A DNA stretch of 64,000 nt from Aureibaculum algae (GCF_006065315.1 NZ_CP040749.1:4610001-4674000), one strand, 5' to 3'. Shown: positions 46,398-56,639, counted from the stretch's first letter. Notes: generated by a model from the sequence alone, not told the origin. Translations and numbers: made by a program.

Positions 46398-47156
46398 TTA
46401 AATAGCGTCAATTAATGCTACAAAATCTTCAGTTTTTAATGCTGCACCTCCAATAAGGCCACCATCAACATCTTGTTTAGAGAAAATTTCTTTTGCATTA
46501 GCTGGTTTTACACTACCACCATATAAAATAGAAACGTTGTCCGCTACTTTAGCATCATATTTATTAGTAACTAAATTTCTAATAAAAGCGTGCATTTCTT
46601 GAGCTTGTTCAGGACTTGCAGTTTCACCAGTACCTATTGCCCAAACAGGCTCATAAGCTAAAACTATATTTTTCCAAGGCTTAGCTTCTAAATGAAATAA
46701 TGCATTTTTTATTTGAGACTCTACAACTTTAAAGTGGTTGTCATTTTTTCTATCTTCTAATTTCTCACCAAAACAAAAAATAATTTCTAATTTGTTTTTT
46801 AAAGCTTGGTCTACTTTTTCAGCCAATAAAGCATCTGTTTCACCAAAATATTCTCTACGTTCTGAATGTCCTAAAATAACTATTTTCACACCAACACTTT
46901 TTAGCATATCTGCAGAAATCTCACCCGTATAAGCTCCGCTATCCGCTTGATGCATATTTTGTGCCGCCACTTCTATTGCAGATTTTTTTGCTTTTTTAAC
47001 CACAGCATTTAAACTAACATAAGTTGGAGAAACAATTACCCTTGTATTCTTCAGTTCTTTCTTTTTAATTGCTTTTTTTATTCCTTTAACTAACTTTTTA
47101 GACTCTGAAAGGTCATTATTCATTTTCCAGTTTCCAGCAACTATATTTTTTCTCAT
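46398..47156 (-). CDS. tpiA: Triosephosphate isomerase
   Basis: A 252-residue glycolytic TIM barrel interconverting DHAP and glyceraldehyde-3-phosphate. The start is MRKNIVAGNWKMNN at 47156; an upstream in-frame ATG at 47210 would add an unrelated 18 residues. Active-site parts are Lys12 in GNWKMN, His in LGHSERREYFGE, Glu in AYEPVWAIGTGE, and the phosphate loop ILYGGSVKPANA. It also supports carbon flow from the KDPG aldolase product. Confidence 0.96.
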   Translation of the reverse strand: MRKNIVAGNWKMNNDLSESKKLVKGIKKAIKKKELKNTRVIVSPTYVSLNAVVKKAKKSAIEVAAQNMHQADSGAYTGEISADMLKSVGVKIVILGHSERREYFGETDALLAEKVDQALKNKLEIIFCFGEKLEDRKNDNHFKVVESQIKNALFHLEAKPWKNIVLAYEPVWAIGTGETASPEQAQEMHAFIRNLVTNKYDAKVADNVSILYGGSVKPANAKEIFSKQDVDGGLIGGAALKTEDFVALIDAI

Positions 47157-47256
47157 TTTGTGGTATTTAATGTTAACATTATTTAAAGTACAAATATAAG
47201 AACTCCTCATGACATTTTGTTTTATAAACGGAAAAGAATAATCTATTATTAATCCT

Positions 47257-47264
47257 TATTTTTG
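47257..47264 (+). promoter_or_regulatory. -7 box of pyrF
   Basis: TATTTTTG matches TAnnTTTG and lies 19 bp upstream of the ATG at 47284. A -33 TTG at the usual spacing was not found. Confidence 0.5.
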
Positions 47265-47283
47265 TAAAAATTTATTGATTTTT

Positions 47284-48102
47284 ATGACAAAAGAGCAACT
47301 TATTGAGCAGATTAGATTAAAAAAGTCTTTTTTATGTATTGGTTTAGATGTGGATTTGGACAAAATTCCTGAACATTTAAAAGAGCTAGAAGACCCTATA
47401 TTTGAATTTAACAAACAAATTATTGACGCTACTCATCATTTAACTGTTGCTTATAAACCCAATATTGCTTTCTACGAAGCTTATGGTATCAAGGGATGGC
47501 AATCTCTTGAAAAAACGATAAATTATTTAAACCAAAATTATCCCGAAATATTTACAATTGCCGATGCCAAACGTGGTGATATCGGAAATACATCAACACG
47601 CTATGCTAAAGCTTATTTTGAAGATTTAAGTTTCGACTCTATAACCGTTGCTCCATATATGGGTAGAGATTCTGTAGAGCCTTTTTTAGCGTTTAAAGAT
47701 AAATTCACAATACTTCTAGCCTTAACGTCTAATGCTGGTGGATTAGACTTTCAAACCTTAGAATATAATGATGAACAGCTTTACCAACGTGTCTTAAAAA
47801 CTTCTTTAAACTATAAAAATTCAGAAAACTTAATGTACGTGGTTGGTGCAACACGACCTGAATATTTTCAAAAAATTAGAAAAATTGTTCCCAATCACTT
47901 TTTACTTGTACCAGGCGTTGGTGCACAAGGAGGAAGCTTACAAGATGTTTGTAAATACGGATTAACAGATGATATTGGACTGTTGGTAAATTCTAGTCGT
48001 GGAATTATTTACGCATCTAACGGTACTGACTTTGCTGAAAAAGCAAGTGAAAAGTCGTTGGAGTTACAACAAGAAATGAAAACAATACTTGATGCTCAAT
48101 AG
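47284..48102 (+). CDS. pyrF: Orotidine 5'-phosphate decarboxylase
   Basis: A 272-residue enzyme making UMP from OMP. The catalytic motif is [19 protein letters not shown], with the Lys-Asp-Lys-type network of the longer type 2 OMP decarboxylases. Also visible are [27 protein letters not shown], and the phosphate end [11 protein letters not shown]...[13 protein letters not shown]. The ATG at 47284 fits the start of other members; three codons further upstream are open but lack an ATG. Its upstream neighbour tpiA is divergent. Confidence 0.95.
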   Translation: MTKEQLIEQIRLKKSFLCIGLDVDLDKIPEHLKELEDPIFEFNKQIIDATHHLTVAYKPNIAFYEAYGIKGWQSLEKTINYLNQNYPEIFTIADAKRGDIGNTSTRYAKAYFEDLSFDSITVAPYMGRDSVEPFLAFKDKFTILLALTSNAGGLDFQTLEYNDEQLYQRVLKTSLNYKNSENLMYVVGATRPEYFQKIRKIVPNHFLLVPGVGAQGGSLQDVCKYGLTDDIGLLVNSSRGIIYASNGTDFAEKASEKSLELQQEMKTILDAQ

Positions 48103-48136
48103 GCAGTCACCAAAAGTAAACTCAAACTAAAAAAAG

Positions 48137-48658
48137 CTACTGAATACTGGAACCTAGTATGTCTTTTACATATGCATCCAATGCAATCATTTGACTATAG
48201 CCTTTCTTTTTACCTAATTGCCCAAAAACGTAAAAAAGAATCCAAAGTATAGGCATAGCAATGCACATATACATAGAAAATTGATAATCTTGCTTTAAAC
48301 TATACTTGGTATATGCCATAATTAAAAACACTATAAAAGCGAATGCAACTGCAAAATGAAAAAACATAAACATGGTCCAAACTTGAGGTTTTGGACCAAA
48401 TAAACCTTTCAATATCGTTTTATCATCTTCAGTAATAATTTCGATTTGTAATTGTGGAGACCAAAAATGATCTTCCTCATCAGGAACATCAATAACTATA
48501 TGACTATCAGCTGTTTTAGTTCTAAACTTTGAATCATCTTGCTTAAAATAATCTTCAAACTTTTTTAAAATAGCACTTTTATCTTCTAATAACTCCTCCT
48601 TAAAACGAGGTTTTAAAAGGATTTTATTAAGATTATCTTCAAGAATTGGTTCGCTCAT
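48137..48658 (-). CDS. Small membrane protein of unknown function
   Basis: 173 residues from MSEPILEDNLNK. Not recognised beyond its layout. The N-terminal half is soluble (about 1-90, rich in charged residues, with HFWSPQLQIEIITEDDKTILKGLFGPKPQ). Two transmembrane helices follow (MFMFFHFAVAFAFIVFLIMAY and FSMYMCIAMPILWILFYVFGQ) and then a short tail. A GTPase gene diverges to the right and pyrF converges on the left. Similar genes are common beside der in Flavobacteriaceae as far as I recall, with no assigned role. Confidence 0.75.
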   Translation of the reverse strand: MSEPILEDNLNKILLKPRFKEELLEDKSAILKKFEDYFKQDDSKFRTKTADSHIVIDVPDEEDHFWSPQLQIEIITEDDKTILKGLFGPKPQVWTMFMFFHFAVAFAFIVFLIMAYTKYSLKQDYQFSMYMCIAMPILWILFYVFGQLGKKKGYSQMIALDAYVKDILGSSIQ

Positions 48659-48790
48659 AAGTGGAAAATACAAAGATAAAATTACTATTTTTTCAGTTAT
48701 AATTTTTAATATTTTATACTTTTAATTTCTAATATTACCAACCGACTTTTAACTTATAGCCTCTAACTCGTGTCTTCCGACTATTTAACT

Positions 48791-48798
48791 TATCTTTG
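48791..48798 (+). promoter_or_regulatory. -7 box of der
   Basis: TATCTTTG fits TAnnTTTG, 17 bp before the der start codon. Confidence 0.6.
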
Positions 48799-48815
48799 CA
48801 AACAATTTTGAAGTT

Positions 48816-50117
48816 ATGAGTATAGTTGCTATTGTAGGAAGACCTAATGTAGGAAAATCCACTTTTTTTAATCGTTTAATTCAACGCCGCGAGGCTATTG
48901 TTGACGCCACTAGTGGTGTTACACGTGATAGACATTATGGAAAAAGTGAATGGAACGGGCGTGAATTTACCTTAATTGATACCGGTGGTTATGTTAAGGG
49001 TTCTGATGATGTTTTTGAAGCTGAAATCGATAAACAAGTTGAATTGGCCATTGATGAGGCTGATGTTATTCTCTTTATGGTTGATGTGGAAACCGGTGTA
49101 ACCGGGATGGATGAAGATGTATCAAAATTACTTCGAAAAGTCAAAAAACCAGTATTATTAGTTATTAATAAGGTTGACAATAGTAAACGAAATGCTGATG
49201 CCGTAGAGTTCTATGCTTTAGGATTAGGAGAATATTATACCATTGCGAGTATAAATGGTAGTGGTACGGGTGACTTGCTAGATGCTATAGTAAAAGTTTT
49301 ACCTGAAAGAGAAGAAGAAAACAATGACGACTTACCTCGTTTTGCGGTAGTAGGTAGACCCAATGCAGGAAAATCATCTTTTATTAATGCTTTAATTGGA
49401 GAAGACAGATACATTGTAACTGATATTGCAGGGACAACAAGAGATTCCATAGATACAAAATACAATCGTTTTGGATTTGAATTTAACTTGGTTGATACTG
49501 CAGGAATTAGACGTAAAAGTAAAGTAAAAGAAGATTTGGAATTTTACTCTGTAATGCGTTCTGTTAGAGCTATAGAACATTCTGATGTTATTATTTTAGT
49601 GCTAGATGCTACACGTGGCTTTGAAGGACAAGATCAGAACATTTTCTGGCTGGCTGAAAAAAACAAAAAAGGCATCATTATTCTTGTCAATAAATGGGAT
49701 TTGGTTGAGAAAGAAACCAAAACTACTAAAGAGTATGAAGCTAAAATAAGAAGAGAAATTGAACCATTTACTGATGTACCCATTCTCTTTGTTTCCGTAC
49801 TTACAAAACAACGCATTTTTAAAGCTATTGAAACTGCGGTTGAAGTTTTTGAAAGACGTAAAAACAGAATATCTACAAGTAAATTAAATGATACTATGTT
49901 AGATATAATAGAACGAAACCCACCACCTGCAAATAAAGGTAAATTTGTAAAAATCAAGTATTGTATGCAATTGCCTACACCTACACCACAATTTGTGTTT
50001 TTCTGTAATTTACCTCAATATGTAAAGGAAGCTTATAAGCGATTTTTAGAAAATAAAATGCGAGATATTTTCGACTTCCATGGTGTACCTATTATAATTT
50101 ATTTTAGACAGAAATAA
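48816..50117 (+). CDS. der: Ribosome-assembly GTPase Der (EngA)
   Basis: A 433-residue double GTPase required for 50S assembly. The first G domain has [18 protein letters not shown] and NKVD. The second has [21 protein letters not shown] and NKWD. The C-terminal KH-like domain contains [31 protein letters not shown]. Length is standard. It is followed after 87 bp by a precorrin-2 dehydrogenase gene. Confidence 0.96.
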   Translation: MSIVAIVGRPNVGKSTFFNRLIQRREAIVDATSGVTRDRHYGKSEWNGREFTLIDTGGYVKGSDDVFEAEIDKQVELAIDEADVILFMVDVETGVTGMDEDVSKLLRKVKKPVLLVINKVDNSKRNADAVEFYALGLGEYYTIASINGSGTGDLLDAIVKVLPEREEENNDDLPRFAVVGRPNAGKSSFINALIGEDRYIVTDIAGTTRDSIDTKYNRFGFEFNLVDTAGIRRKSKVKEDLEFYSVMRSVRAIEHSDVIILVLDATRGFEGQDQNIFWLAEKNKKGIIILVNKWDLVEKETKTTKEYEAKIRREIEPFTDVPILFVSVLTKQRIFKAIETAVEVFERRKNRISTSKLNDTMLDIIERNPPPANKGKFVKIKYCMQLPTPTPQFVFFCNLPQYVKEAYKRFLENKMRDIFDFHGVPIIIYFRQK

Positions 50118-50204
50118 AAAACTGGTGGTATTCAGTGGTTGATACTGCGTGTTATCATATATCAAAATCTAAATCCAATTTGTTTTCTTCATAAAACTTG
50201 TAGT

Positions 50205-50792
50205 ATGAATAATAATTTATATCCGGTATTTTTAAAAGTTAAAAATCTGAATGTACTGATTGTTGGCGGAGGTAATGTTGCTGAAGAAAAATTGACATTC
50301 TTATTAAAATCTAGTCCAGACGCTAATGTAACCATGGTTTCAACTATGTTTAGAGAGCCAACCATTGCGTTGGCAAATAAATTTGGCGTAGAAATGATTA
50401 CCGATAAATACCATAAACGTTTTTTAAAAAAGAAACATATTGTTATAGCTACAACTGACAATCCTAAAGTAAATATTAAAGTTTATAATGATTGTCGTAA
50501 AAAAAGTAAATTAGTAAATGTAGCGGACAACCCACCATATTGCGATTTTTATATGGGAGGAATTGTTACAAAAGGAAATGTAAAGATAGCCATTTCCACA
50601 AATGGAAAGTCACCCACTACTGCAAAACGTCTTCGTCAATTTTTTGAAGAAGTTATACCTGAAGATGTAAACGAGTTTGTCGAAAATTTGAATACCTACA
50701 GAAAAACAATTAAAGGAGATTTTGAAGAAAAGGTAAAAGTACTGAACGAGATTACAAAAACATTGGTTGAAAAAAAAGATCCTAAAAATTAA
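50205..50792 (+). CDS. Precorrin-2 dehydrogenase / sirohydrochlorin ferrochelatase (Met8/CysG-N type)
   Basis: A 195-residue enzyme oxidising precorrin-2 and probably inserting iron to give sirohaem, the cofactor of NirB. The start MNNNLYPVFLKV at 50205 is chosen because the Rossmann fold (NVLIVGGGNVAEEKLTFLL) follows directly as in Met8. IATTDNPKVNIKVYNDCRKKSKLVNVADNPPYCDFYMGGIVTKGNVKIAISTNGKSPTTAKRLR is the family core. CobA, the preceding step, is encoded separately at 59660-60436. The stop overlaps the converging rubredoxin-protein gene by four bases. Confidence 0.9.
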   Translation: MNNNLYPVFLKVKNLNVLIVGGGNVAEEKLTFLLKSSPDANVTMVSTMFREPTIALANKFGVEMITDKYHKRFLKKKHIVIATTDNPKVNIKVYNDCRKKSKLVNVADNPPYCDFYMGGIVTKGNVKIAISTNGKSPTTAKRLRQFFEEVIPEDVNEFVENLNTYRKTIKGDFEEKVKVLNEITKTLVEKKDPKN

Positions 50793-52210
50793 ATTTCAAT
50801 CAATTTAAAAGTCGTTTTAGGCGAATCGCATACAGAACACTTATATGAACTGTTTAAATCTTCAAAAGCTGTTCCCGGATCAACATTAGCTTTTTTATCA
50901 CCACAGACAGCACTATAAACTGAAAGACAATCTATACACTGATATACGGCTTCCTTCTCTTTTATATCAACCTTTTCTTCATCATCACTAACTATTTCAT
51001 TACCAAACCCCTCAAAATACTTTTTACTCAATTCCATAAGCAGACCTGACAATTCAATTTTATCAACATCTTGAGCATATACGTTATACTTTTGAGTATT
51101 AGGATCAAATTTATCGCAATACAGTACATTATAAGTTGGTCTAATATCAAATTCTTTTACAATACTTGGTACAATATTCTTCTCAATAACTATTGAAGTA
51201 AAATAAATATTACCTGCACCTCGATTTGCTATTGAAAAGGTTAAACCATAGGTACTAATATCATTCTGGTCAAAATCCATTACAATGAACTTTTTAAGCG
51301 ATAACGCTTCTTCATCATTTACAGGAATATGCCAATTCAGTTCCAACAAAGAATGCCTAACATTAATTCCTGATTTACCTAAAAGCTTCTCTAGCATTAA
51401 TTTACTTGTTTTAGGAATACCTTTTACAATAATTGATTTCCAAGGAGTAATACATAATTTACCCACCTTATTGTCTAGACAAAAATCACAAAATTCTCTT
51501 AGAAAGTCTAAGTAATATTTATTATTTCTCCAATACAAACCAAGCCAATAGTGAGATGTACCTATTTTATTCATACCTTCATAATAAGGAAAAGGATGAA
51601 ATTCTAATTCTAATTTAGAGTCAATAGTTCTACTATTTGTTTCTAGATTACCATTTACAAGTTCAAAAAGGTCATCGATATTTTTGGCTTTTAAATACAA
51701 CGCTTCAATTGTTTCAGAAATACTAGGAATATCCCAACTATTGATTAAAACCTTATAATAAACCGACTCTGACCAATTTGGCAATCTCAGATGTAGGTAC
51801 CAGTAATCTTCATGTTCAGATGCAATGAAATTTAATTGACCACTAAATAATGGAACCAATTGTTGTTTTGGATCTGTAATATTAATTTTTAGCGACGGTT
51901 TATATTTAAAAGCTTCTAATATATAAAGGTAAGTAACCCCACTCAACCATCTAGTTGATGGAAAAATATCTGAAGAAACATAAGAACAAACTATATTTTG
52001 ATAATTAGAATCAGAAACTATAGTGGAGTTTAAAGCTAGTGCGTCATCTTCAAAATTAGCATCCAATACATATGCTGGAAATATTATATCTTGCCGTGAC
52101 CCTAAATGTAAGGTATCAAGTCCTAGAGATTCAGCATAATTAATAATCTGTTTTAACTCACTTGGAGATATAATTCCACCTTTTATTGATACTCCTTTTA
52201 AATCTTTCAT
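50789..52210 (-). CDS. Sirohaem-reductase-like protein with C-terminal rubredoxin
   Basis: A 473-residue protein. The N-terminus (KGGIISPSELKQIINYAESLGLDTLHLGSRQDIIFP) is the ferredoxin-like half-domain of nitrite/sulfite reductases, and a second copy seems to follow. However, the C-x5-C and C-x3-C cluster ligands present in NirB of this window are not seen. The C-terminus (about 420-470) is a rubredoxin: YQCIDCLSVYSAVCGD ... GTAFEDLNSSYKCSVCDSPK, with two CxxC iron ligand pairs. It lies 54 bp downstream of the nitrate reductase gene, same strand. I infer an electron-transfer or assembly role in nitrate/nitrite reduction; the precise function is unknown to me. Confidence 0.8.
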   Translation of the reverse strand: MKDLKGVSIKGGIISPSELKQIINYAESLGLDTLHLGSRQDIIFPAYVLDANFEDDALALNSTIVSDSNYQNIVCSYVSSDIFPSTRWLSGVTYLYILEAFKYKPSLKINITDPKQQLVPLFSGQLNFIASEHEDYWYLHLRLPNWSESVYYKVLINSWDIPSISETIEALYLKAKNIDDLFELVNGNLETNSRTIDSKLELEFHPFPYYEGMNKIGTSHYWLGLYWRNNKYYLDFLREFCDFCLDNKVGKLCITPWKSIIVKGIPKTSKLMLEKLLGKSGINVRHSLLELNWHIPVNDEEALSLKKFIVMDFDQNDISTYGLTFSIANRGAGNIYFTSIVIEKNIVPSIVKEFDIRPTYNVLYCDKFDPNTQKYNVYAQDVDKIELSGLLMELSKKYFEGFGNEIVSDDEEKVDIKEKEAVYQCIDCLSVYSAVCGDKKANVDPGTAFEDLNSSYKCSVCDSPKTTFKLIEI

Positions 52211-52264
52211 CTCCTAAAATATAATTTTTTAATACTTCAATTTTGATTTCCTTCTATTTTCGTA

Positions 52265-55200
52265 TTAAACCTTAACTGTATTTAGTTTTAAGGTTTCTGA
52301 AAGAAAATGCTTTACCTCTGGCTTACAGCTCCCACATCCCATACCTGCTCCGGTGGTTTTACACAATTCTGCAAAATCTGTACATCCTTCTAAGATGGTA
52401 TCTTCTAAATTACCCGTTCCTATTTGACTGCAAGAGCATACCAACTTCCCTTTTACAGGAACAGACGAGCTATTTGACCTCAGAATTTCAGACCTTTTAT
52501 CTGACAATTCTATTTCATCTTCAATTAAAACTTTGAACTCTGCAAATTCATTTTTATCGCCCATTAATATGACCCCTACTAATTTATCATCTTTGATGAT
52601 GCATTTTTTATAATACCTCTGAGAGATATCCATAAAAATAACTTCTTCATAAGACTTATCATTAACTGGAGCTTTTACCATACCAATACTACACAAATCT
52701 AAATCTTCAAATTTTAGAATATTCATTAGCACAGAACCTGAATAGATACTACTTAGATCTCCAAGTAAATACTTAACAACAACATCTGCTTGCTGTTCAG
52801 CTGCCGATGTTATTCCGTACAAATTATTATTAAATTCTGCAATTTCACCAATGGCATAAATATGTTCATCACTTGTTTGTAAATATTGATTTACAATTAC
52901 ACCTCTTCTAGATTCTAATTTAGCTTGTTTTGCTAATTCTATATTTGGTAACGTACCAATAGCATAAACTAAAGCATTACAATTAATAATCTTACCTGTT
53001 TTTAATGTAACCGACAATCCATCACCTACTTCATCGTCAAAAACAGTACTTACTTCATTATCAAAATAAATTTGAATACCACGTTCAGAAACGTCATCCG
53101 CTAAAAGCCTACTAGCCGCACTATCTAATTGACGTTCCATCAATCTTGAAGCTCTTTGTATTATGGTTACAGGTATGTTCTTTTTATTTAAAGTTGCGGC
53201 AAGCTCCAACCCTAACAAACCACCACCAACGACCACAACATGCTTGTCTTCATCTGGAAGCTGCGTTTTATCTAAATGTCGTTTTAAATTATCCGCATCT
53301 TGTCTACTTCGTAATGTAAACCTGCCTGGCAATTCTAAATTGGCATTCGTTGGAACAAAAGCCCTACTACCTGTTGCCATTATAAGGACATCATAAGAAT
53401 GTTGATCTCCATTACTATCGGTAATAACTTTATTTTCCTTATCAAGTTTATCAATTAGCACACCCGGAAACAGCTGCAATTTGAGCTTTGCTACTTCTCC
53501 CTTTTTTAATTTTTCTAATTCTTTCCAACTAAGTTCGTCACTTACATATTCTGGAAGTAAAACCCTATTATAAAAAATATCATTTTCCTTTGAAAATACT
53601 AAAATTTCATCATCTAAATTCCTGTCCCTATAACTTTGAATAAACCGATAAGCTGCTGCTCCTGCTCCAACAATACAAATTTTTTGTTTTTCTTTTTTGT
53701 ACTTAGAAACCTCAACAGCACTATATTTATAATCGGGTTCTTTTGAGACAGGATCTATTAAATTACTTGTTAAATTATTTGCTCTACCAAAGTCTTCTCC
53801 TAAAATTCTGCCCCAGTGCATTGGCATAAAAACCACTCCTTTTCTGATATCAAAACTCAACTTAACTTTAACCCTAACTTCCCCTCTATTATTTTTAATT
53901 ATCGCAACATCTCCATCTTTTAATTTTCTCAAATAAGCATCGACATTATTCATTTCTAAATAAGGCGATGGAATATGTGTATTTAATCTATTAACAACAC
54001 CTGTTCTTGTTCTTGTGTGCCATTGATCTCTTATGCGGCCTGTTGTTAAAATGAGAGGATGCTCTTCTGATAATTTTTCCGATTGATTTAACGTATGAAC
54101 CGGAACATTAAACTGAGCGTTACCTGATGGTGTAAAAAACTTTTTATCAGTAAAAAGTCTCGGTGTACCCCTATGAGTACTGTTAGGAACTGGCCACTGA
54201 AAACTACCTTCTCCTTTTAATCTTTGATACGACAAACCTGAAATATCTATTGCAGTACCTTTAGTCATTAAACTATATTCATCAAAAACCTCACTTGCAT
54301 TTTCATAATCGAAACCAGTAAAACCCATTTTTTGAGCAAATTTCAATAGAATTTCAAGATCAGGTAATGCTTCTCCTGGTGGATCAATAACTTTATTTAA
54401 GTAACTAATTCTTCTCTCCGAATTAGTCATTGTTCCTTCTTTTTCCGCCCATCCAGCCGCAGGCAACAACAGGTCTGCATATTTTGTAGTATCTGAGTTA
54501 TGAGAGATGTCTTGAACAACTACAAAGTTTGCTTTTTTAAGAGCCTCCTCTACTTGCAGAGAGTCTGGTAAACTCACAACAGGGTTGGTACATACAATCC
54601 ATATCGCTTTTAATTTACCTGAATTTAATCCTTCAAACATTTCTGTTGCTGTTAAACCAGGATTTTCTGAAATCTCTTGACTTCCCCAAAAGTTTGACAC
54701 TTCTTTTCGATGTACTGGATTCGCCAAATCTTTATGTGCGGCTAACAAATTAGCCATTCCTCCAACTTCTCTACCTCCCATAGCATTGGGCTGACCTGTT
54801 AAAGAAAAAGGACCCGCTCCAGGTTTACCTATCTGACCTGTTAGCAGTGAAATATTAATTAACGATACATTTTTATCTACACCAATAACACTCTGGTTTA
54901 ACCCCATAGTCCACATACTAATAAAGGCTTTTGACAAGCCTATATATTGCGATGCTTTTTTGATATCATTTACAGAAATACCACAAATTTTAGCGGCCTC
55001 AGAAAAAGAAGTTTTACATGCTTTTTCTTTAAGCTCTTCAAAATTATCAGTATGATTTTTTATGAATTTTTTATCTATTAACTTTTTCTCTATTAATCTT
55101 TTTGCAATAGCGTTGTACAACACAACATCAGTACCGGGTATAATTTGTAAATGCAAATCTGCAATGGCACACGTTTGTGTTTTACGCGGATCAACAACAA

Positions 55201-55801
55201 CAATTTTTACATTTGGATTTTCTTCTTTATGTTTCTCTAAACGTCTGAATAATATTGGATGACACCATGCAGGATTAGCTCCTGCTATTAGAAAACAATC
55301 TGCCAATTCTATATCTTCATATGATATTGGTACTGCATCATCACCAACAGATTTCTTATAACCAACTACGGCTGAACTCATACACAAACGTGAGTTTGTA
55401 TCAATATTATTAGTTCCTAAAAACCCTTTTGTGAGTTTATTGGCTATGTAATATTCTTCCGTTAAACACTGACCAGAAACATAGAAACCAACACTATCCG
55501 GGCCATGTCTTTTTATTATTGATTTAAAAACAGCTGCGGCTCTTTCCATAGCCACATCCCAAGTCGTTTTTTGTAAGGGCAAATCTCTACTCCAACGCAT
55601 TTCAGGATGTAAGATTCTATCAGAAGTGTCTTGAACAACGTAGTTGAGATTCATCCCTTTTGAACAAAGCATCCCTTTGTTTACAGAATACGCTTTATCT
55701 CCCTCTACTTTAAGTCCCCCTTTTGAATCTTTGTGAACAACGATACCACAGCCTACACCGCAATAAGAACAAATAGTTTTATATGAATTACTGATAGCCA
55801 T
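52265..55801 (-). CDS. Assimilatory nitrate reductase fused to FAD and BFD-type [2Fe-2S] modules
   Basis: A 1178-residue cytoplasmic protein. Part 1 (about 1-700) is a molybdopterin oxidoreductase of the NasA/NarB type: the [4Fe-4S] ligands are Cys11, Cys14, Cys18 and Cys46, the Mo ligand is probably Cys140 in SRLCMSSA, and the dinucleotide-binding C-part has PLILTTGRIRDQWHTRTRTG. Part 2 (about 706-1110) is a NirB-like FAD/NAD(P)H oxidoreductase (ICIVGAGAAAYRF, VVVVGGGLLGLELAATL, IYAIGEIAEF). Part 3 (about 1117-1170) is a BFD-type cluster domain (VCSCSQIGTG...GCGSCKP). The fusion suggests direct NAD(P)H-driven nitrate reduction. A 7-2-7 operator and a -7 box lie upstream. Confidence 0.92.
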   Translation of the reverse strand: MAISNSYKTICSYCGVGCGIVVHKDSKGGLKVEGDKAYSVNKGMLCSKGMNLNYVVQDTSDRILHPEMRWSRDLPLQKTTWDVAMERAAAVFKSIIKRHGPDSVGFYVSGQCLTEEYYIANKLTKGFLGTNNIDTNSRLCMSSAVVGYKKSVGDDAVPISYEDIELADCFLIAGANPAWCHPILFRRLEKHKEENPNVKIVVVDPRKTQTCAIADLHLQIIPGTDVVLYNAIAKRLIEKKLIDKKFIKNHTDNFEELKEKACKTSFSEAAKICGISVNDIKKASQYIGLSKAFISMWTMGLNQSVIGVDKNVSLINISLLTGQIGKPGAGPFSLTGQPNAMGGREVGGMANLLAAHKDLANPVHRKEVSNFWGSQEISENPGLTATEMFEGLNSGKLKAIWIVCTNPVVSLPDSLQVEEALKKANFVVVQDISHNSDTTKYADLLLPAAGWAEKEGTMTNSERRISYLNKVIDPPGEALPDLEILLKFAQKMGFTGFDYENASEVFDEYSLMTKGTAIDISGLSYQRLKGEGSFQWPVPNSTHRGTPRLFTDKKFFTPSGNAQFNVPVHTLNQSEKLSEEHPLILTTGRIRDQWHTRTRTGVVNRLNTHIPSPYLEMNNVDAYLRKLKDGDVAIIKNNRGEVRVKVKLSFDIRKGVVFMPMHWGRILGEDFGRANNLTSNLIDPVSKEPDYKYSAVEVSKYKKEKQKICIVGAGAAAYRFIQSYRDRNLDDEILVFSKENDIFYNRVLLPEYVSDELSWKELEKLKKGEVAKLKLQLFPGVLIDKLDKENKVITDSNGDQHSYDVLIMATGSRAFVPTNANLELPGRFTLRSRQDADNLKRHLDKTQLPDEDKHVVVVGGGLLGLELAATLNKKNIPVTIIQRASRLMERQLDSAASRLLADDVSERGIQIYFDNEVSTVFDDEVGDGLSVTLKTGKIINCNALVYAIGTLPNIELAKQAKLESRRGVIVNQYLQTSDEHIYAIGEIAEFNNNLYGITSAAEQQADVVVKYLLGDLSSIYSGSVLMNILKFEDLDLCSIGMVKAPVNDKSYEEVIFMDISQRYYKKCIIKDDKLVGVILMGDKNEFAEFKVLIEDEIELSDKRSEILRSNSSSVPVKGKLVCSCSQIGTGNLEDTILEGCTDFAELCKTTGAGMGCGSCKPEVKHFLSETLKLNTVKV

Positions 55802-55834
55802 AAATAGTTAGCGTTAGTGTGAAATAATATTTAC

Positions 55835-55842
55835 CAAAGATA
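55835..55842 (-). promoter_or_regulatory. -7 box of the nitrate reductase gene
   Basis: On the minus strand TATCTTTG fits TAnnTTTG, 33 bp before the start codon. Its centre is 18 bp from the centre of the palindromic operator. Confidence 0.7.
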
Positions 55843-55843
55843 A

Positions 55844-55869
55844 AAAATTACGTATTAATACGTAATTTT
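55844..55869. promoter_or_regulatory. 26-bp palindrome with 7-2-7 heptamers before the nitrate reductase gene
   Basis: A perfect palindrome of 26 bp. Its core is TACGTAT-TA-ATACGTA (55849-55864), two inverted heptamers with a 2-bp spacer. This is the arrangement known for NarL/NarP sites, though the heptamer sequence differs from the E. coli TACYYMT consensus. Related sites precede narK and nirB. Confidence 0.75.
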
Positions 55870-55958
55870 AATAGTGTTATATATCGCTAAAAATGAGCCT
55901 TTAATTTTGATGAATTACTAGAGAATGGTGGTTTATTAAACCGAATAAGTAAAAAATA

Positions 55959-56639
55959 CTAGTTTAGACCTAGTTTTGAAGCCTTAACTGAAAGTTCTAT
56001 TAAATTCTTTACGTTCATTTTTTTCATCAAATTAAACCTATGTGTTTCAATAGTTCTCTTACTTTTATCTAGCTCTAATGAAATTTCTTTATTGGTTTTC
56101 CCCAATAAAATTAGTCGAAGAATTTCAATTTCTTTTTTTGTTAAGTGAAATTCATCAGTTGTAACTGCAGAAGTATCACTTAAAACGTCGGCTGATACTA
56201 TTGGTGAAGATTTTTTGAGCAGGTTATTTACAATTACAGTACTAATGTCTCCACTAAAATATTTTCCACCATTACCAACAGTATGAATAGCTTTTAAAAC
56301 CTCCTCTTTACTGGCATCTTTTAGCAGATACCCCATAGCCTTTGCTTCAATAGATTTTAAAATATACTCTTCAGAATCATGCATTGACAATACAATTGCT
56401 TTTGTTTTGGTTGGCTTTTGATTTAATATGCTAACAGCATCTATACCATTCATTTCTGGCATTCTTACATCTATTATTAGTAAATCTGGTTCATATTTAT
56501 CAACCAATTGCAATGCCTCCTTACCATTAGCAGCTTCACCAACCACCTCTAAATCTTTTTCGTCTTCTAATAAATATTTCACACCATCTCTTACAATCGC
56601 ATGATCATCTGCTAAAACTATCCTGATTTTTTCTTTCAA
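55959..56639 (-). CDS. NarL/FixJ-type response regulator, orphan
   Basis: A 226-residue two-component regulator. The receiver has Asp11/Asp12, the phosphoacceptor Asp57 in LLIIDVRMPEMNG, and Lys in LLKDASKEEV. The C-terminal LuxR/GerE HTH is LTKKEIEILRLILLGKTNKEISLELDKSKRTIETHRFNLMKKMNVKNLIEL. No histidine kinase gene is in the window. It lies between the nitrate reductase (158 bp) and the barrel/narK operon (153 bp). The 7-2-7 inverted heptamers at three promoters here suit this regulator class, so it probably controls the nitrate genes. Such RRs also control unrelated processes, so the link is inferred. Confidence 0.88.
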   Translation of the reverse strand: MKEKIRIVLADDHAIVRDGVKYLLEDEKDLEVVGEAANGKEALQLVDKYEPDLLIIDVRMPEMNGIDAVSILNQKPTKTKAIVLSMHDSEEYILKSIEAKAMGYLLKDASKEEVLKAIHTVGNGGKYFSGDISTVIVNNLLKKSSPIVSADVLSDTSAVTTDEFHLTKKEIEILRLILLGKTNKEISLELDKSKRTIETHRFNLMKKMNVKNLIELSVKASKLGLN

